The position numbers and the translations under genes were made by a program. Source: Sorangium sp. (lineage in GTDB: Bacteria > Myxococcota_A > Polyangia > Polyangiales > Polyangiaceae). Taken from it: a stretch of 33,964 nucleotides of DNA. Within the stretch, counting starts at the first letter, position 1. Every line of letters starts with the position of its first letter. Positions 1 to 8,388 of this stretch are shown in pieces. The DNA is taken from assembly GCA_019695485.1 (NCBI GenBank), contig JAEUAF010000646.1:1-33964 (forward strand), written 5' to 3'. Below the pieces are notes generated by a model, which worked only from the letters and a program-made list of their open reading frames with translations, had not been told where the DNA came from and searched no databases.

Positions 1-651
1 AATGTCGCCGTCCGGCTCGGCGCGCAGCAGCTGCTTGACCGCGCTCACGACCTGTTTCTCGAGGGGGCGATCGTCGGGCGTAGGCAAGTGCTCGATGTCG
101 ACCGCAAACATGCGGCCCTCGCTGCGCACGCGCGAACATCCCCCTAAGAATGCGGCGACCGGCTCGGCGTCGAGTGTCGCGCTCATGACGAGCAGCGCCA
201 GATCGGGCCTGCTCGTCTGCTTCAATCGCCAGAGCAGCGCCAGGAGCAGGTCTGTATCCAGGTGCCGTTCGTGAAACTCGTCCAGCACGACGGCGCCAAT
301 CCCGCGCAGCTTGGGGTCGCTCAGTAAGCGCCGCACGAGCACGCCTTCGGTCGCGTAAAACACCTTCGTGCTGGGTCCCGCGACCTCTTCGAAGCGGACG
401 CGGTAGCCGATCTGCCGGCCGAGCGGCTCGCCGAGCTCGCTTGCCACGCGGCCGGCCGCCATTCGCGCAGCCAGACGGCGCGGCTCGGCGACCCAGACCT
501 CGCCGCCACGGCTCAGCCCGGCTTGATGAATCGCGATGGGTACCCGCGTGGTCTTGCCCGCGCCCGGGGGCGCTTCGAGGACCAACGCGCCCGTCGCCGC
601 AAGCTTCTCGCACAACTCGGGGAGAACTGGATCGATGGGCAAATCCTGCAT
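1..651 (-). CDS. hrpB: ATP-dependent RNA helicase HrpB, N-terminal part (runs off the window edge)
   Basis: This reading frame is open on the minus strand from an ATG at 651 to base 1 and is missing from the ORF track because it has no stop in the window. The 217 visible residues carry the DEAH/HrpB series in order: Walker A APPGAGKTTRV (about residues 28-38), an EPRRLAARMA block, GYRVRFE, TEGVLVRRL, the DExH box VVLDEFHERHLD, and MSATLD (motif III). HrpB proteins are DEAH-family NTP-dependent helicases of about 800 residues; their physiological role is poorly defined. The rest, including the helicase C-terminal and HrpB-specific domains, lies outside the window. The start codon is only 12 bp from the divergent HAD gene. 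HrpB rather than HrpA is inferred from the short N-terminus (Walker A within the first 40 residues) and the DEFHERH form. Confidence 0.9.
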   Translation of the reverse strand, partial: MQDLPIDPVLPELCEKLAATGALVLEAPPGAGKTTRVPIAIHQAGLSRGGEVWVAEPRRLAARMAAGRVASELGEPLGRQIGYRVRFEEVAGPSTKVFYATEGVLVRRLLSDPKLRGIGAVVLDEFHERHLDTDLLLALLWRLKQTSRPDLALLVMSATLDAEPVAAFLGGCSRVRSEGRMFAVDIEHLPTPDDRPLEKQVVSAVKQLLRAEPDGDI

Positions 652-663
652 GGCGGACTCGGA

Positions 664-1356
664 ATGCGCTATGTGGGGAGCGTGACACGCCGCGCAGCAC
701 TGTTCGACATGGACCGGACGCTGCTTGCTACCAACACTGCGCTCTTATACACGCGCTACCGACGCGATCGAGGTGAGATCGGCTGGCTCGGTATGGCGCG
801 GGTGGTCTATTGGCTGTTCCGCTATGGCCTCGGCATCATTGACGCGGAGAAGGTGGCCCTGGCCGCGCTGCGAGAGTTCAACGGCAAGAGTGAGCGCGCC
901 CTGCGGGAGAACAGCGAAAGCTGGTTCAGGGACTACGTGCTGCCCCATGTGCGGCGCCAAGCACGCGCTGTCGTCGAAGCGCATCGGCAAGCGGGGGATC
1001 ATCTCGCCATCGTGACTGGCGCGACGCCCTACGCTGCGGAGCCACTCGCGCGCGAACTCGGGATCCCGCATCTTGTGTGCAGTGAACTCGAGGTCAATAG
1101 TGGGGGGTGCCTGACGGGGCGTCCCGTCGATCCGCTCTGCTACGGCGCTGGGAAGTTACGTCGCACGGAGAGCCTAGCGAAGGAGCTCGGTTTCGAGCTC
1201 GCTGACGCCGTATTCTACTCCGACAGCATCACCGATTTACCGCTCCTCGAGCGGGTGGGCACGCCAGTCGTCGTGTGTCCGGACCGCCGCCTGCAGCGAT
1301 TGGCGCGGCGTCGTGCTTGGCGTATCGAAGATTGGAGCCGCGACGGCGTAGGCTGA
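664..1356 (+). CDS. HAD-IB family hydrolase (SerB-like phosphatase superfamily)
   Basis: The protein has about 230 residues with all four HAD motifs: motif I FDMDRTL near the N-terminus (nucleophile and acid/base Asp), motif II IVTGAT, a motif III Lys in GAGKLRR, and motif IV FYSDSITDLPLL. The helical cap between motifs I and II and the ending VGTPVVVCPD are typical of subfamily IB, which includes phosphoserine-phosphatase-like and lipid-phosphate phosphatases. The substrate cannot be read from the sequence. The ORF track starts at 523, but the first 47 residues would lie on top of hrpB and are not family-like. I chose the ATG at 664; the GTGs at 673 and 682 are also possible because motif I follows almost immediately. 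The stop codon is one base from the stop of the convergent FAD gene. Confidence 0.85.
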   Translation: MRYVGSVTRRAALFDMDRTLLATNTALLYTRYRRDRGEIGWLGMARVVYWLFRYGLGIIDAEKVALAALREFNGKSERALRENSESWFRDYVLPHVRRQARAVVEAHRQAGDHLAIVTGATPYAAEPLARELGIPHLVCSELEVNSGGCLTGRPVDPLCYGAGKLRRTESLAKELGFELADAVFYSDSITDLPLLERVGTPVVVCPDRRLQRLARRRAWRIEDWSRDGVG

Positions 1357-1357
1357 A

Positions 1358-2674
1358 TTAGCGGGCAGCGTTGGCGTCGAACGCGCTCGACACCGCCGCG
1401 CGGCCAAAGAGCAGCGCGTCCTCCATCGACGAGTAGTTCCAGCCACCATAGCGCCCGGTCGACAGCACGCCGTGCGCCGCGAGGAACGGCCGAATCACGG
1501 ACAGCGCCTGTTCGTAGTCGTGGTCGTAAATCACGTAGGCGTGGTCGAGTCGGCGCAGGCGCGCGAAGGCGATATCCGAGCTCTTGCCAAGCACGCCCAT
1601 CTCAATCAATCCCGGTGTCACCTCGGCGAGCAGCCGCGCGAGCGGCGGCTCTTCGCGCGCGGAGAGCTCGACGTAGAGGCTCGCCTTGCCGGGCGGCGCC
1701 AGTTCGGGAGAAAAGTGTGAATAGCAGCCCACGCGGTAGAAGGGGTACTTGGGCTCCGGCACGTAGGCCCAATGAAAGCCCTTGGGGTTTGGGCCGTTCA
1801 ACGCCACATCCAAGTAGTAAAGGTGCGTCGCCCGCAGTTTTCGCGCTGCATCGCGAACGTCCGCGGGTAGTTCGTCGCAGAGCGACAGCAGCGTTGGGAG
1901 GGGGATGCTGCTGATCAGGGTGTCGTAGCCGAGCGTGCCCTGTTCGAACCAAAGCTCACGCTTAGCGAGGCGGATTTGCCGGGGAGCGCTCGAACGCTCC
2001 AGATTCGGCACGCGCTTGGCAAGCGCCTCCGGAAGCGCGCCGATGCCCCGACGTGGGTAGAGAAAGCGCGCATTGTAGCCGAGCGCTGGCGGATCGACGC
2101 CGAGCGCGCCGCGCATCACGTCTTCGAGCTTCGGTAACGGTACGAAGCGCTGACACCACGTGGCGCTGATTTCGCGGGCCGAAACCCCCCACAACTTCTC
2201 GTTGTAGGGCCGCATGAAGTGTTCGGTGAAGCCAGGCCCGAAATGAGATAGCGAGAATTCTTCGAAATTCTGGGGTGAGCCGAGCTTAGGCTGGGTGAGC
2301 GTCGCCAAGAAGCCCATCAAGCAGTCGTAGGCGACTGCAGGCGGGAGCCCGTGCGTGTTCGCTTGAAACGGGTAGCGCGTGTAGACGCCGTGAGAGAACA
2401 CCACGCTGCGGCGTTCGATCGCCAAGCAATCGTGGTCGAGCCACTCGAGCACCTCGTTGCGCAAGGCATCCGAGCGCAGGTGGAGCAGGTGCCCAGTCCG
2501 ATCGAAACGATAGCCGGAGTCTTCGATGGTGATCGCGTGGCCTCCGACTGTCGCGCTCTTCTCGAACACTCGGTACGTCGCGCGGCGCCGCTCGAGTTCG
2601 AGTCCTGCGCTGAGCCCGGTCAAGCCTGCGCCCAGCACGGCGACCTCTAGGCGCGGCGGCCACTTTGCGCTCAT
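1358..2674 (-). CDS. FAD-dependent NAD(P)-binding oxidoreductase (UDP-galactopyranose mutase / protoporphyrinogen-oxidase-like)
   Basis: The 438-residue protein begins with a dinucleotide-binding fold, VAVLGAGLTGLSAGLEL, followed by the second Rossmann signature (VGGHA, then RTGHLLHL), as in the amine-oxidase/UGM/PPO group. Central segments such as NEKLWGVSA and YPRRGIG, and the C-terminal STGRYGGWNY flavin-contact region, match proteins often annotated as FAD-dependent or HemG/UGM-like. There is no signal peptide, so it is probably cytosolic or peripheral. UDP-galactopyranose mutase activity would suit polysaccharide synthesis, but the substrate cannot be assigned. The ATG at 2674 is the first start before the Rossmann fold. 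It is divergent from the lipoprotein gene at 2796, with 121 bp between them. Confidence 0.8.
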   Translation of the reverse strand: MSAKWPPRLEVAVLGAGLTGLSAGLELERRRATYRVFEKSATVGGHAITIEDSGYRFDRTGHLLHLRSDALRNEVLEWLDHDCLAIERRSVVFSHGVYTRYPFQANTHGLPPAVAYDCLMGFLATLTQPKLGSPQNFEEFSLSHFGPGFTEHFMRPYNEKLWGVSAREISATWCQRFVPLPKLEDVMRGALGVDPPALGYNARFLYPRRGIGALPEALAKRVPNLERSSAPRQIRLAKRELWFEQGTLGYDTLISSIPLPTLLSLCDELPADVRDAARKLRATHLYYLDVALNGPNPKGFHWAYVPEPKYPFYRVGCYSHFSPELAPPGKASLYVELSAREEPPLARLLAEVTPGLIEMGVLGKSSDIAFARLRRLDHAYVIYDHDYEQALSVIRPFLAAHGVLSTGRYGGWNYSSMEDALLFGRAAVSSAFDANAAR

Positions 2675-2696
2675 CGGAAGACCATTCTGGGCGGCA

Positions 2697-2709
2697 ACTG
2701 ACGATCAGT
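2697..2709. promoter_or_regulatory. Short inverted repeat in a divergent intergenic region
   Basis: ACTGA-CGA-TCAGT is a perfect 5-bp inverted repeat in the 121-bp gap between the two divergent starts (2674 minus, 2796 plus), 23 bp upstream of the FAD oxidoreductase start. It could be an operator half-site pair. A repeat this short can occur by chance. Confidence 0.2.
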
Positions 2710-2795
2710 CATGGGGCGTGTTCTTGCCGGCGTTCTAGCACGAGTGTCGCTTTGTAGGCCTTGCGTTCGCGCTGGCTTTCGACTCTGTTCGAAGC

Positions 2796-3569
2796 GTGCT
2801 GCGAAGGCGTTCGAGTTCGTTCGGTCGAGTCGCGTGGTCGTGCGGCGTGCTTGCGGCATGTGCGGCGTCGCCCGCGCCGCCGAGGGCAGAGAGCGAAACC
2901 AATGCGTTGGCTCGACCTCAGCCTCCAGCGGCGCGAGCCGAAGCGGGGGAGCCGTCGCCCCGCGCGGAGGTCGGCCCCGTCCTGCGTGTGACACGTCGGA
3001 TTTCCGCGAGCAGCTATGCATGCAATCTCGTGCTTGGATCGTCGACGATCGCCGAGTGGTATCCGAGCTTCGAAGCCAGCGTCGGCAGCGCGCGCTGGGA
3101 GGCCCTGGCTGTCCCGCACACGCTACTCGAGGAATGGGGGGATCCCGGGGCAGCTGCGTGGTCTCGGCCGCTGCTCTCGCCCTGTGAACTCCAACCAGCG
3201 AGCCCTGACCGCATCGTCTTCTTTGCGGGGGAACGTCGCTACAAGAGCGAGAACGATTGGATCACGGGGCTCACCGCCGCCGTGAATGCACTGCGGGCGC
3301 GCTACCCGAGCGCCCGCGAGATCGACCTCTTGACGGTGTTGCGCGGGCCGAGCAACGCACCCTGCGGCGAGGCGCAGAGCTTCATCGAGCCCTTCGTCGA
3401 CCGCGCGATGGCGCGAGTCAGCGCGCAGTTCGAAGGCTTGGTGCAGGTGGGTCCCAAGTTCGAGGCTTCGAGCTGCGGCGTGTTCGCGTCGGGCGGCGCG
3501 AGTTTGAGTGCCCGAGGTCGCAGCGAAGTTGCGCACCAAATCGCGGATTTCTTCCAGAACGAGCTGTAA
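2796..3569 (+). CDS. Secreted lipoprotein with SGNH-hydrolase-like fold, active-site residues apparently changed
   Basis: The 257-residue protein starts at a GTG preceded by GAAG. The basic N-terminus (LRRRSSSFGR) and a short hydrophobic stretch end in a lipobox, VLAAC, with Cys at about residue 22, so it should be a lipoprotein. A low-complexity Ala/Pro/Glu linker follows to about residue 60. The mature part resembles SGNH esterases in layout: NLVLGSSTIAEW occupies the GDS block, IVFFAGER the GxND block, and GASLSARG near the C-terminus the D-x-x-H block. At these points the usual Asp, Asn and His are not obvious. Three Cys in SPCEL, APCGE and SSCGV may form disulfides. I infer a structural or altered member of the SGNH group. 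The function is unknown and the family call is tentative. Confidence 0.6.
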   Translation: MLRRRSSSFGRVAWSCGVLAACAASPAPPRAESETNALARPQPPAARAEAGEPSPRAEVGPVLRVTRRISASSYACNLVLGSSTIAEWYPSFEASVGSARWEALAVPHTLLEEWGDPGAAAWSRPLLSPCELQPASPDRIVFFAGERRYKSENDWITGLTAAVNALRARYPSAREIDLLTVLRGPSNAPCGEAQSFIEPFVDRAMARVSAQFEGLVQVGPKFEASSCGVFASGGASLSARGRSEVAHQIADFFQNEL

Positions 3570-3783
3570 GGGCCACGCCGCTCGGGCCACCTTCGCCAAG
3601 CGCGGCGCCGATAAGGGGCTCCTTCCGAATTGGCGGAGTTTCCTCGCCGCCTGAGCGGGCGCCGTTCGTTGCGGATTGAAAAGGGATCTTACATTCTCTC
3701 GGCTGAACGAGCGCGCGAAGTAAACAGGACGACGCGGTCCCCGATGCATTGAATCGCGAGCCGTTCACGGTAGGCTGATCGCG

Positions 3784-5651
3784 ATGTCTGCGATCAATGA
3801 ATTCCTCGTGCGCAACGGGCTGACGCTCGCCAAGAATCCCTGCATTTCACCTGACTTCTGCCTCGATTGGAGCAAGCTCGCGCGCGACCTCGCGCTCAGT
3901 GAGTCGATCGTCGTTCACGAGAAGAGCACGGTCGGGACTCGGATTGGAGCTATCACGCTCGCCGAAAACGCCGTGGGCGACCACGCCTTGTTGCTCACTC
4001 CGCAGCCAGGCGTCGGGGTTGTCGATTGCGGCCTCAGCGATGGTGTCACGTTGCCCTCGGGCAAGCTCGCCTTTCCGGCGACGTTCGAGAACGTGCTCTC
4101 ACTCAAGAACCTGATTCAAGAGTTCGACCCCGCCTCGACCGTCTTTCCGAGCGCCGTGGGCGGCCTCGAGTACCGAAGCCTGGGCGTTGGCGCGCGTTTC
4201 ACGACGCTGCATTGGCCCGCCGTCGAGTGGGCCATGGCGGCGCTCGATCTGAGCATGACGGCCAACCAGAACAGCATTCCGCGCGAACTCGTGTACGACG
4301 TCGACGCCATGCTGGCAGGGCGCCTCGAGGGCGTGCCTTTTCCGTTCATCGGCTGCGACGTGCCCGAAGGTCACCAAGGGCAGAGCGTGCAGGGGATGAG
4401 CCTCGGCGCGGTGCTGTCCAAACTGAAGAGCGGCTTTCATCGGCGCAAGATTGCTTGGGGCTTCAACGCCGACCATCAACCGATCGGTGGCAAGTTCGAC
4501 ACGCGCGAGAGTGAGCTCGTCGCCGGCTGCATTCTGGCAAGCTACATCACCTTCGACCTCTCGCCTGAGCTCAGCGTAACTCAGAAGCCGAGCGCCCCGA
4601 GCGCTTGGTGCGCCGCCAACGTGCCTGCGACGGTGTTGCAGCGTGTGCAAGCGCGCGTGCGCGAGCTCGGCATCGAGCTCGACGAGGCCGCATTCTCCGA
4701 GCTCATCGCTGTCGTCTGGCCCGCCATCGTCAAGATGCAGCGCCGAGATCGGCTATACGCCGAGGCCCGTGCCAGCGCGTTACTACGCCGGTCGGGCGCG
4801 CCTATTTCCGCGAGCTCTCGATTGACGAGCTGCCGGGCCTCACTACTCCCGCCACTCTGGCCAGCATGCTCGCACTCTGCGAGGCGCTCGACATGCGCAT
4901 TCACTTCGTCGCGCCGGCCTTTGGGTTTCAGAAGAATTTCCCGTTCGAAGACGACGTCGAACTCGAGCGCCGCGTGTCGGCCGCGTGGGCCGTGTGCCGC
5001 GCTTTCGGGGTCTCGATTGGGTTTCACTCCGGCTCGGGCAAGAGCGAAGCCAACTACCGCTTGTGCGGGCGGGTCACCGGCAGCCGCCTCGAGATCAAGA
5101 CGAGCGGTAGGTACACGTACGAGATGGGCCGCGCGCTGGCTACCTCGAGCGACGCCAAAGATCGGGCGCTGTTCTCCGACTGGTACGACTTCACGCGCAC
5201 TCTGGCCACAGCGAGCGCGTTCAGTGCGAACGAGGATGAGCGCGTGTTCGCGCGCCGATTCATCGTCGATTCGCTCGAGCACGCGCGGCAATCCGTCGAG
5301 GTTTTTGCGAGTCGGGAGAGCTGTGAGCGTGCGCTCGCAGCTTTGTCGCCGAACCCCGACCACATGTTCTGGTTCGAATACAACTTCCTCTTCGTGCTCG
5401 CCGCCGGCGGGCGAGCAGAGAAGCAAGCACTCGGAGATCACACCGTGGTCGGATACCGACAGCGTGCTCGATTTTATGCCGTGAGCTCGCAGGGAAAACT
5501 CGGTTATGCTCGCAACGTGGCCGAGTATTTGTGCTTCCTCGCGGAGGCGACCGGCATGGTGACCGCCGAGCAATGCGAGCGTGCGCGCGCGAAGCTCCGG
5601 TCGTACACGAGTTACGAGGAGCTGCTTCGGGCGATTTCTCCCAGCGAGTGA
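3784..5651 (+). CDS. Tagaturonate epimerase (UxaE)-like protein, reading frame broken by an apparent one-base deletion near 4794
   Basis: Two ORFs together make one protein of about 622 residues. Frame 1 from the ATG at 3784 is good to about ALLRRSG (near 4797); the sensible sequence then continues in frame 0 (GRAYFRELSIDELPG onward) to the stop at 5651. Beyond the switch the original frame becomes Arg/Ser-rich shadow sequence. Adding one G to the GGG at 4794-4796 restores continuity. Segments FNADHQPIGGKFD, FHSGSGK and LEIKTSGRYTYE resemble the H- and K-containing core motifs of UxaE, the metal-dependent C4/C2 epimerase of hexuronate metabolism, but the protein looks longer and the match is from memory. 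The ROK gene follows after 27 bp, probably in the same operon. Alternatives are an uncharacterised epimerase/isomerase or a true pseudogene. Confidence 0.5.
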
Positions 5652-5678
5652 GCTGGGGTCGCGCGCGGTCGACGACGC

Positions 5679-6560
5679 ATGCTGATAGGGGTGGACTTTA
5701 CGGGCGCAACGCTCGCAGCGGGCGTCGTCGATGGATCCCGGCTCTTGCGATCGGCCTCATTGGATGTGCCAGGCAGCGCCGCGCCTGGGGACATTTTGGA
5801 CGCGTTGGCACAGCTGGTGCGCTCTTTGGGTGAGGTTCCGGACGCCGTTGGGGTCGCCATTCCTGGGCAAGTGAACCCCGAAGGGCGCTGTTGGCGGCTA
5901 CCCAATGCCCCGACCTTCGAGGGGGTGCCCATCGCCGAAGAAATCGGCTTACGCCTCGGGTGCCCAGTGGCAGTCGAGAATCGCGCGACCGCCGCGGCGC
6001 TCGCGGAGCGACTCTTTGGCCATGGCCGTGCCTATCCGAGCTTTCTGCTGATTACTCTCGGCACGGGCGTCGGCGGTGGCCTCGTGATCGGTCACCAACT
6101 CTACCCTGGCGCCAATGGGTTTGGCGCAGAGATCGGCCACTTGTGCGTCGACGCGAGCAGCGATGCGCCCGCGTGCGCCTGCGGTCGACGCGGTTGTCTC
6201 GAAGTGTTTGCCGGCGCGCGCGGTGTGCTGAAGAAGTTCTCGGAGCATGGCGGTCTCGGCCTCCGCTTGAGTCAAGTCGCGAACAGCGCGCGGCGCGGTG
6301 AGACCGCCGGCCTGCTCACTCTGGAGGCGCTGGCGCGCGTGCTCGGCCGAGCGATCGCCAGCATCCAGAACCTCGTCGACCTCAACGCCGTCGTGTTGGC
6401 GGGGCCGCTTTCGGGGACCTATGACTTGTTCGAAGTGGGGCTGCGTGCCGAGCTCCGCGTGGGAACCTTCGCGCCGTTGCTGGCCGAGGTGCCGGTGGTC
6501 GTCAGCAACTTGGGAGAGAGCAGCAGCATCGTGGGCGCCGCCTACCTGGCAACCCTGTAG
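5679..6560 (+). CDS. ROK-family protein (glucokinase-like) with substituted catalytic Asp
   Basis: The 293-residue protein has ROK/ASKHA architecture: an N-terminal phosphate-binding loop VDFTGATLA, the second phosphate loop LGTGVGGGLVIG, the metal/sugar motif GAEIGHLCVD, and the ROK zinc motif CACGRRGCLE. These are complete enough for a firm family call. ROK kinases normally have EN-D-A-N, where the Asp is the catalytic base. Here the segment reads ENRATAAALAE, so Asp is replaced by Arg and Asn by Thr, and the first loop has GAT instead of GGT. No DNA-binding N-terminal domain is present, so it is not a NagC/Mlc-type repressor. It may be a sugar-binding pseudokinase or a divergent kinase. 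It lies 27 bp downstream of the UxaE-like gene and converges on the LarA fusion with 24 bp between stops. Confidence 0.85.
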   Translation: MLIGVDFTGATLAAGVVDGSRLLRSASLDVPGSAAPGDILDALAQLVRSLGEVPDAVGVAIPGQVNPEGRCWRLPNAPTFEGVPIAEEIGLRLGCPVAVENRATAAALAERLFGHGRAYPSFLLITLGTGVGGGLVIGHQLYPGANGFGAEIGHLCVDASSDAPACACGRRGCLEVFAGARGVLKKFSEHGGLGLRLSQVANSARRGETAGLLTLEALARVLGRAIASIQNLVDLNAVVLAGPLSGTYDLFEVGLRAELRVGTFAPLLAEVPVVVSNLGESSSIVGAAYLATL

Positions 6561-6584
6561 GCTGCGCGGTCGCGGCGCGAGCGC

Positions 6585-8300
6585 TCAAATTGTGCCCTCG
6601 AACTGGCGGCGGAGTCCCCACAAACCGAGCGCCGGGTTCGGCACGAAGAACACTTCTTCGCCATCGGCGAGCGTATTCATACCGGGGCGCAGGCGTGTGG
6701 GGTCGTAGCGTTCGAGCGTGTTCTCGAGATCGTAGGCGTCGTAGCCAACTTGGCCAATCTCTTCCCGCGACAGCGCACCGCACGCGTAGGCGACGCGAAA
6801 GCGTCCCTCCGACGAGCCATGGATCAAGTGGGCGGCCGCGGACAGCGAGGTCGCGAGCTCGGGGTCTTCACGCACGGCTCTGAGGGTGCGCGGGGTGCCG
6901 TGGTAGCCATGCCGCCGGATCAAACGATCGATATCAGGATCCTCACCGAAGCGTGCGATGCCAGGCCCGATGACGATGAGCTCACCCTGATCGGCGAGCG
7001 CCATGCGCGTTCGATAGATGGCTTTGTTGCCGAGCCAGGTCGACTTGAATTCGCTGGGATCCAAGTAGACGACGACCTTTTTGAGTGGCTTCTCGAATAG
7101 CTCGAGGTTGCAGGCCTGGACGAGCGGTGCGCCAGCCGTGAAACACGCGAAATCGTCGCCCGCGAATAGGCCACGCGTCACGAGCTTTCCGCTCTGAACG
7201 CGCTCGCGCACGCTGAGCAGATGCGTGATCGGCAGCGCGACACCAAGTGATCCCGCCATGTAGCGCAGCACATCGCGCACGGGGGAGTGGGCGCGGCCCA
7301 TCACGGACTCCATCCCGCACACCGCGCCCAAAAAGTGGGTGCGATCGATCACGTCCTTGCCGCCGGTGCCGACGAAGATGTTCTTGTCGTGGCTCGCGAT
7401 GCCGATCACCTCGTGTGGCACGAGCTGCCCGATCGAAATGATGCGATCCCAGCCAGCCAAGAGCCGTGCGTCGACTTCGCAACGGATCGAGTAGTCGAGC
7501 ATTTCGTTCGAAACCGCGCGCACGAACGACGCGGGCACGTCGCCCAAATGCGTGAGGCCGCTGCGCCACTCGTGGATGCGGAAGCAACTTGAGGGTACGC
7601 CCGGGAACATCTGCGCGATCTCCGCCTCCGTCATCGGCGCATGCGTGCCGAGCGCCGGCAGCACTTCGACCGTGGCCTGCCGCGCCAAACGCGCGTAGAG
7701 CAGGCTGGTGAGCTCGCCCGCGCCCGAGTGAAAGCGCGTGAAATCCGGCGGAATCAAGAGGACGCGGCGTAGCGGGCCGAGCTTCTTCAGCAGTTCGTCG
7801 ACGAGCTCGCCGAGCTTCGGCGAGTCGAAGTCCGCGTTCCGCGCGCCCTCGGCGAAGTGGAGTCGCGAACCGCCGGGGTGTCCGCGGCGAACCAGGTGGC
7901 GTATCGCGCGCTCGACAATCTCCGTCGATGACAGCGTGGCGGCAACTACGAAGGCTTCCGCTGGCGGTCGCCAAGCGTCGAACGCTCGTCCGAGCTGAGC
8001 GAGGGCTTCGCTCGCCGCGTCGTCCGCAGAGGTTGCACGGATCCGCCGCTCAGCCTCTTCTCGGCTTAGCTCGAGCGCAATCACGCAGGCGTCGGGGCCC
8101 CGGCTTTGAACGAGCTCGGCGGCTAGGCTCGACGTCGACACCGCTACCACCTGGGCCGCGGGCGTTGCTGGGTTCGCGGCGCTCGGACGCAGGTCGGAAA
8201 GCGACGCTGCCTCGACGAAGGGAACACCGAGTCGGCGACTGAGCGCGCTGCCGAGCGTTGTCTTCCCCGAGCGAGGCACGCCGGTCACGACGATCAACAT
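6585..8300 (-). CDS. Fusion of an N-terminal P-loop kinase-like domain and a LarA-type (DUF2088) nickel-pincer racemase domain
   Basis: The protein has 571 residues. Residues 1-135 form a small P-loop NTPase resembling gluconate/shikimate-kinase-like proteins, with Walker A GVPRSGKTT at 7-15. Residues about 150-571 match the LarA/DUF2088 family: DFTR at 186-189 corresponds to the D-x-x-R of LarA, GTH at 218-220 to the catalytic His region, and GGK at 313-315 with nearby His to the Lys that anchors the pincer nucleotide. LarA racemises lactate with a nickel-pincer cofactor made by LarB, LarC and LarE; relatives act on other 2-hydroxy acids. No larBCE gene is visible here. The gene lies 88 bp downstream of polA on the same strand and converges on the ROK gene. 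The substrate is unknown; a hydroxy or sugar acid fits the context (inference). Confidence 0.8.
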   Translation of the reverse strand: MLIVVTGVPRSGKTTLGSALSRRLGVPFVEAASLSDLRPSAANPATPAAQVVAVSTSSLAAELVQSRGPDACVIALELSREEAERRIRATSADDAASEALAQLGRAFDAWRPPAEAFVVAATLSSTEIVERAIRHLVRRGHPGGSRLHFAEGARNADFDSPKLGELVDELLKKLGPLRRVLLIPPDFTRFHSGAGELTSLLYARLARQATVEVLPALGTHAPMTEAEIAQMFPGVPSSCFRIHEWRSGLTHLGDVPASFVRAVSNEMLDYSIRCEVDARLLAGWDRIISIGQLVPHEVIGIASHDKNIFVGTGGKDVIDRTHFLGAVCGMESVMGRAHSPVRDVLRYMAGSLGVALPITHLLSVRERVQSGKLVTRGLFAGDDFACFTAGAPLVQACNLELFEKPLKKVVVYLDPSEFKSTWLGNKAIYRTRMALADQGELIVIGPGIARFGEDPDIDRLIRRHGYHGTPRTLRAVREDPELATSLSAAAHLIHGSSEGRFRVAYACGALSREEIGQVGYDAYDLENTLERYDPTRLRPGMNTLADGEEVFFVPNPALGLWGLRRQFEGTI

Positions 8301-8388
8301 GCGCGGGTCTTATCACACGATTCGAGGTGCCGCGCTGCGTTGCCGGCTCGAATTCGCGCTCCGGTTGGGAGTAAGGATTCCTAACAAC

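Noticed and set aside
3676-3695. TTGAAA and TACATT before the UxaE-like gene as a promoter.
   Set aside because: The spacing is only 8 bp, too short for sigma-70.
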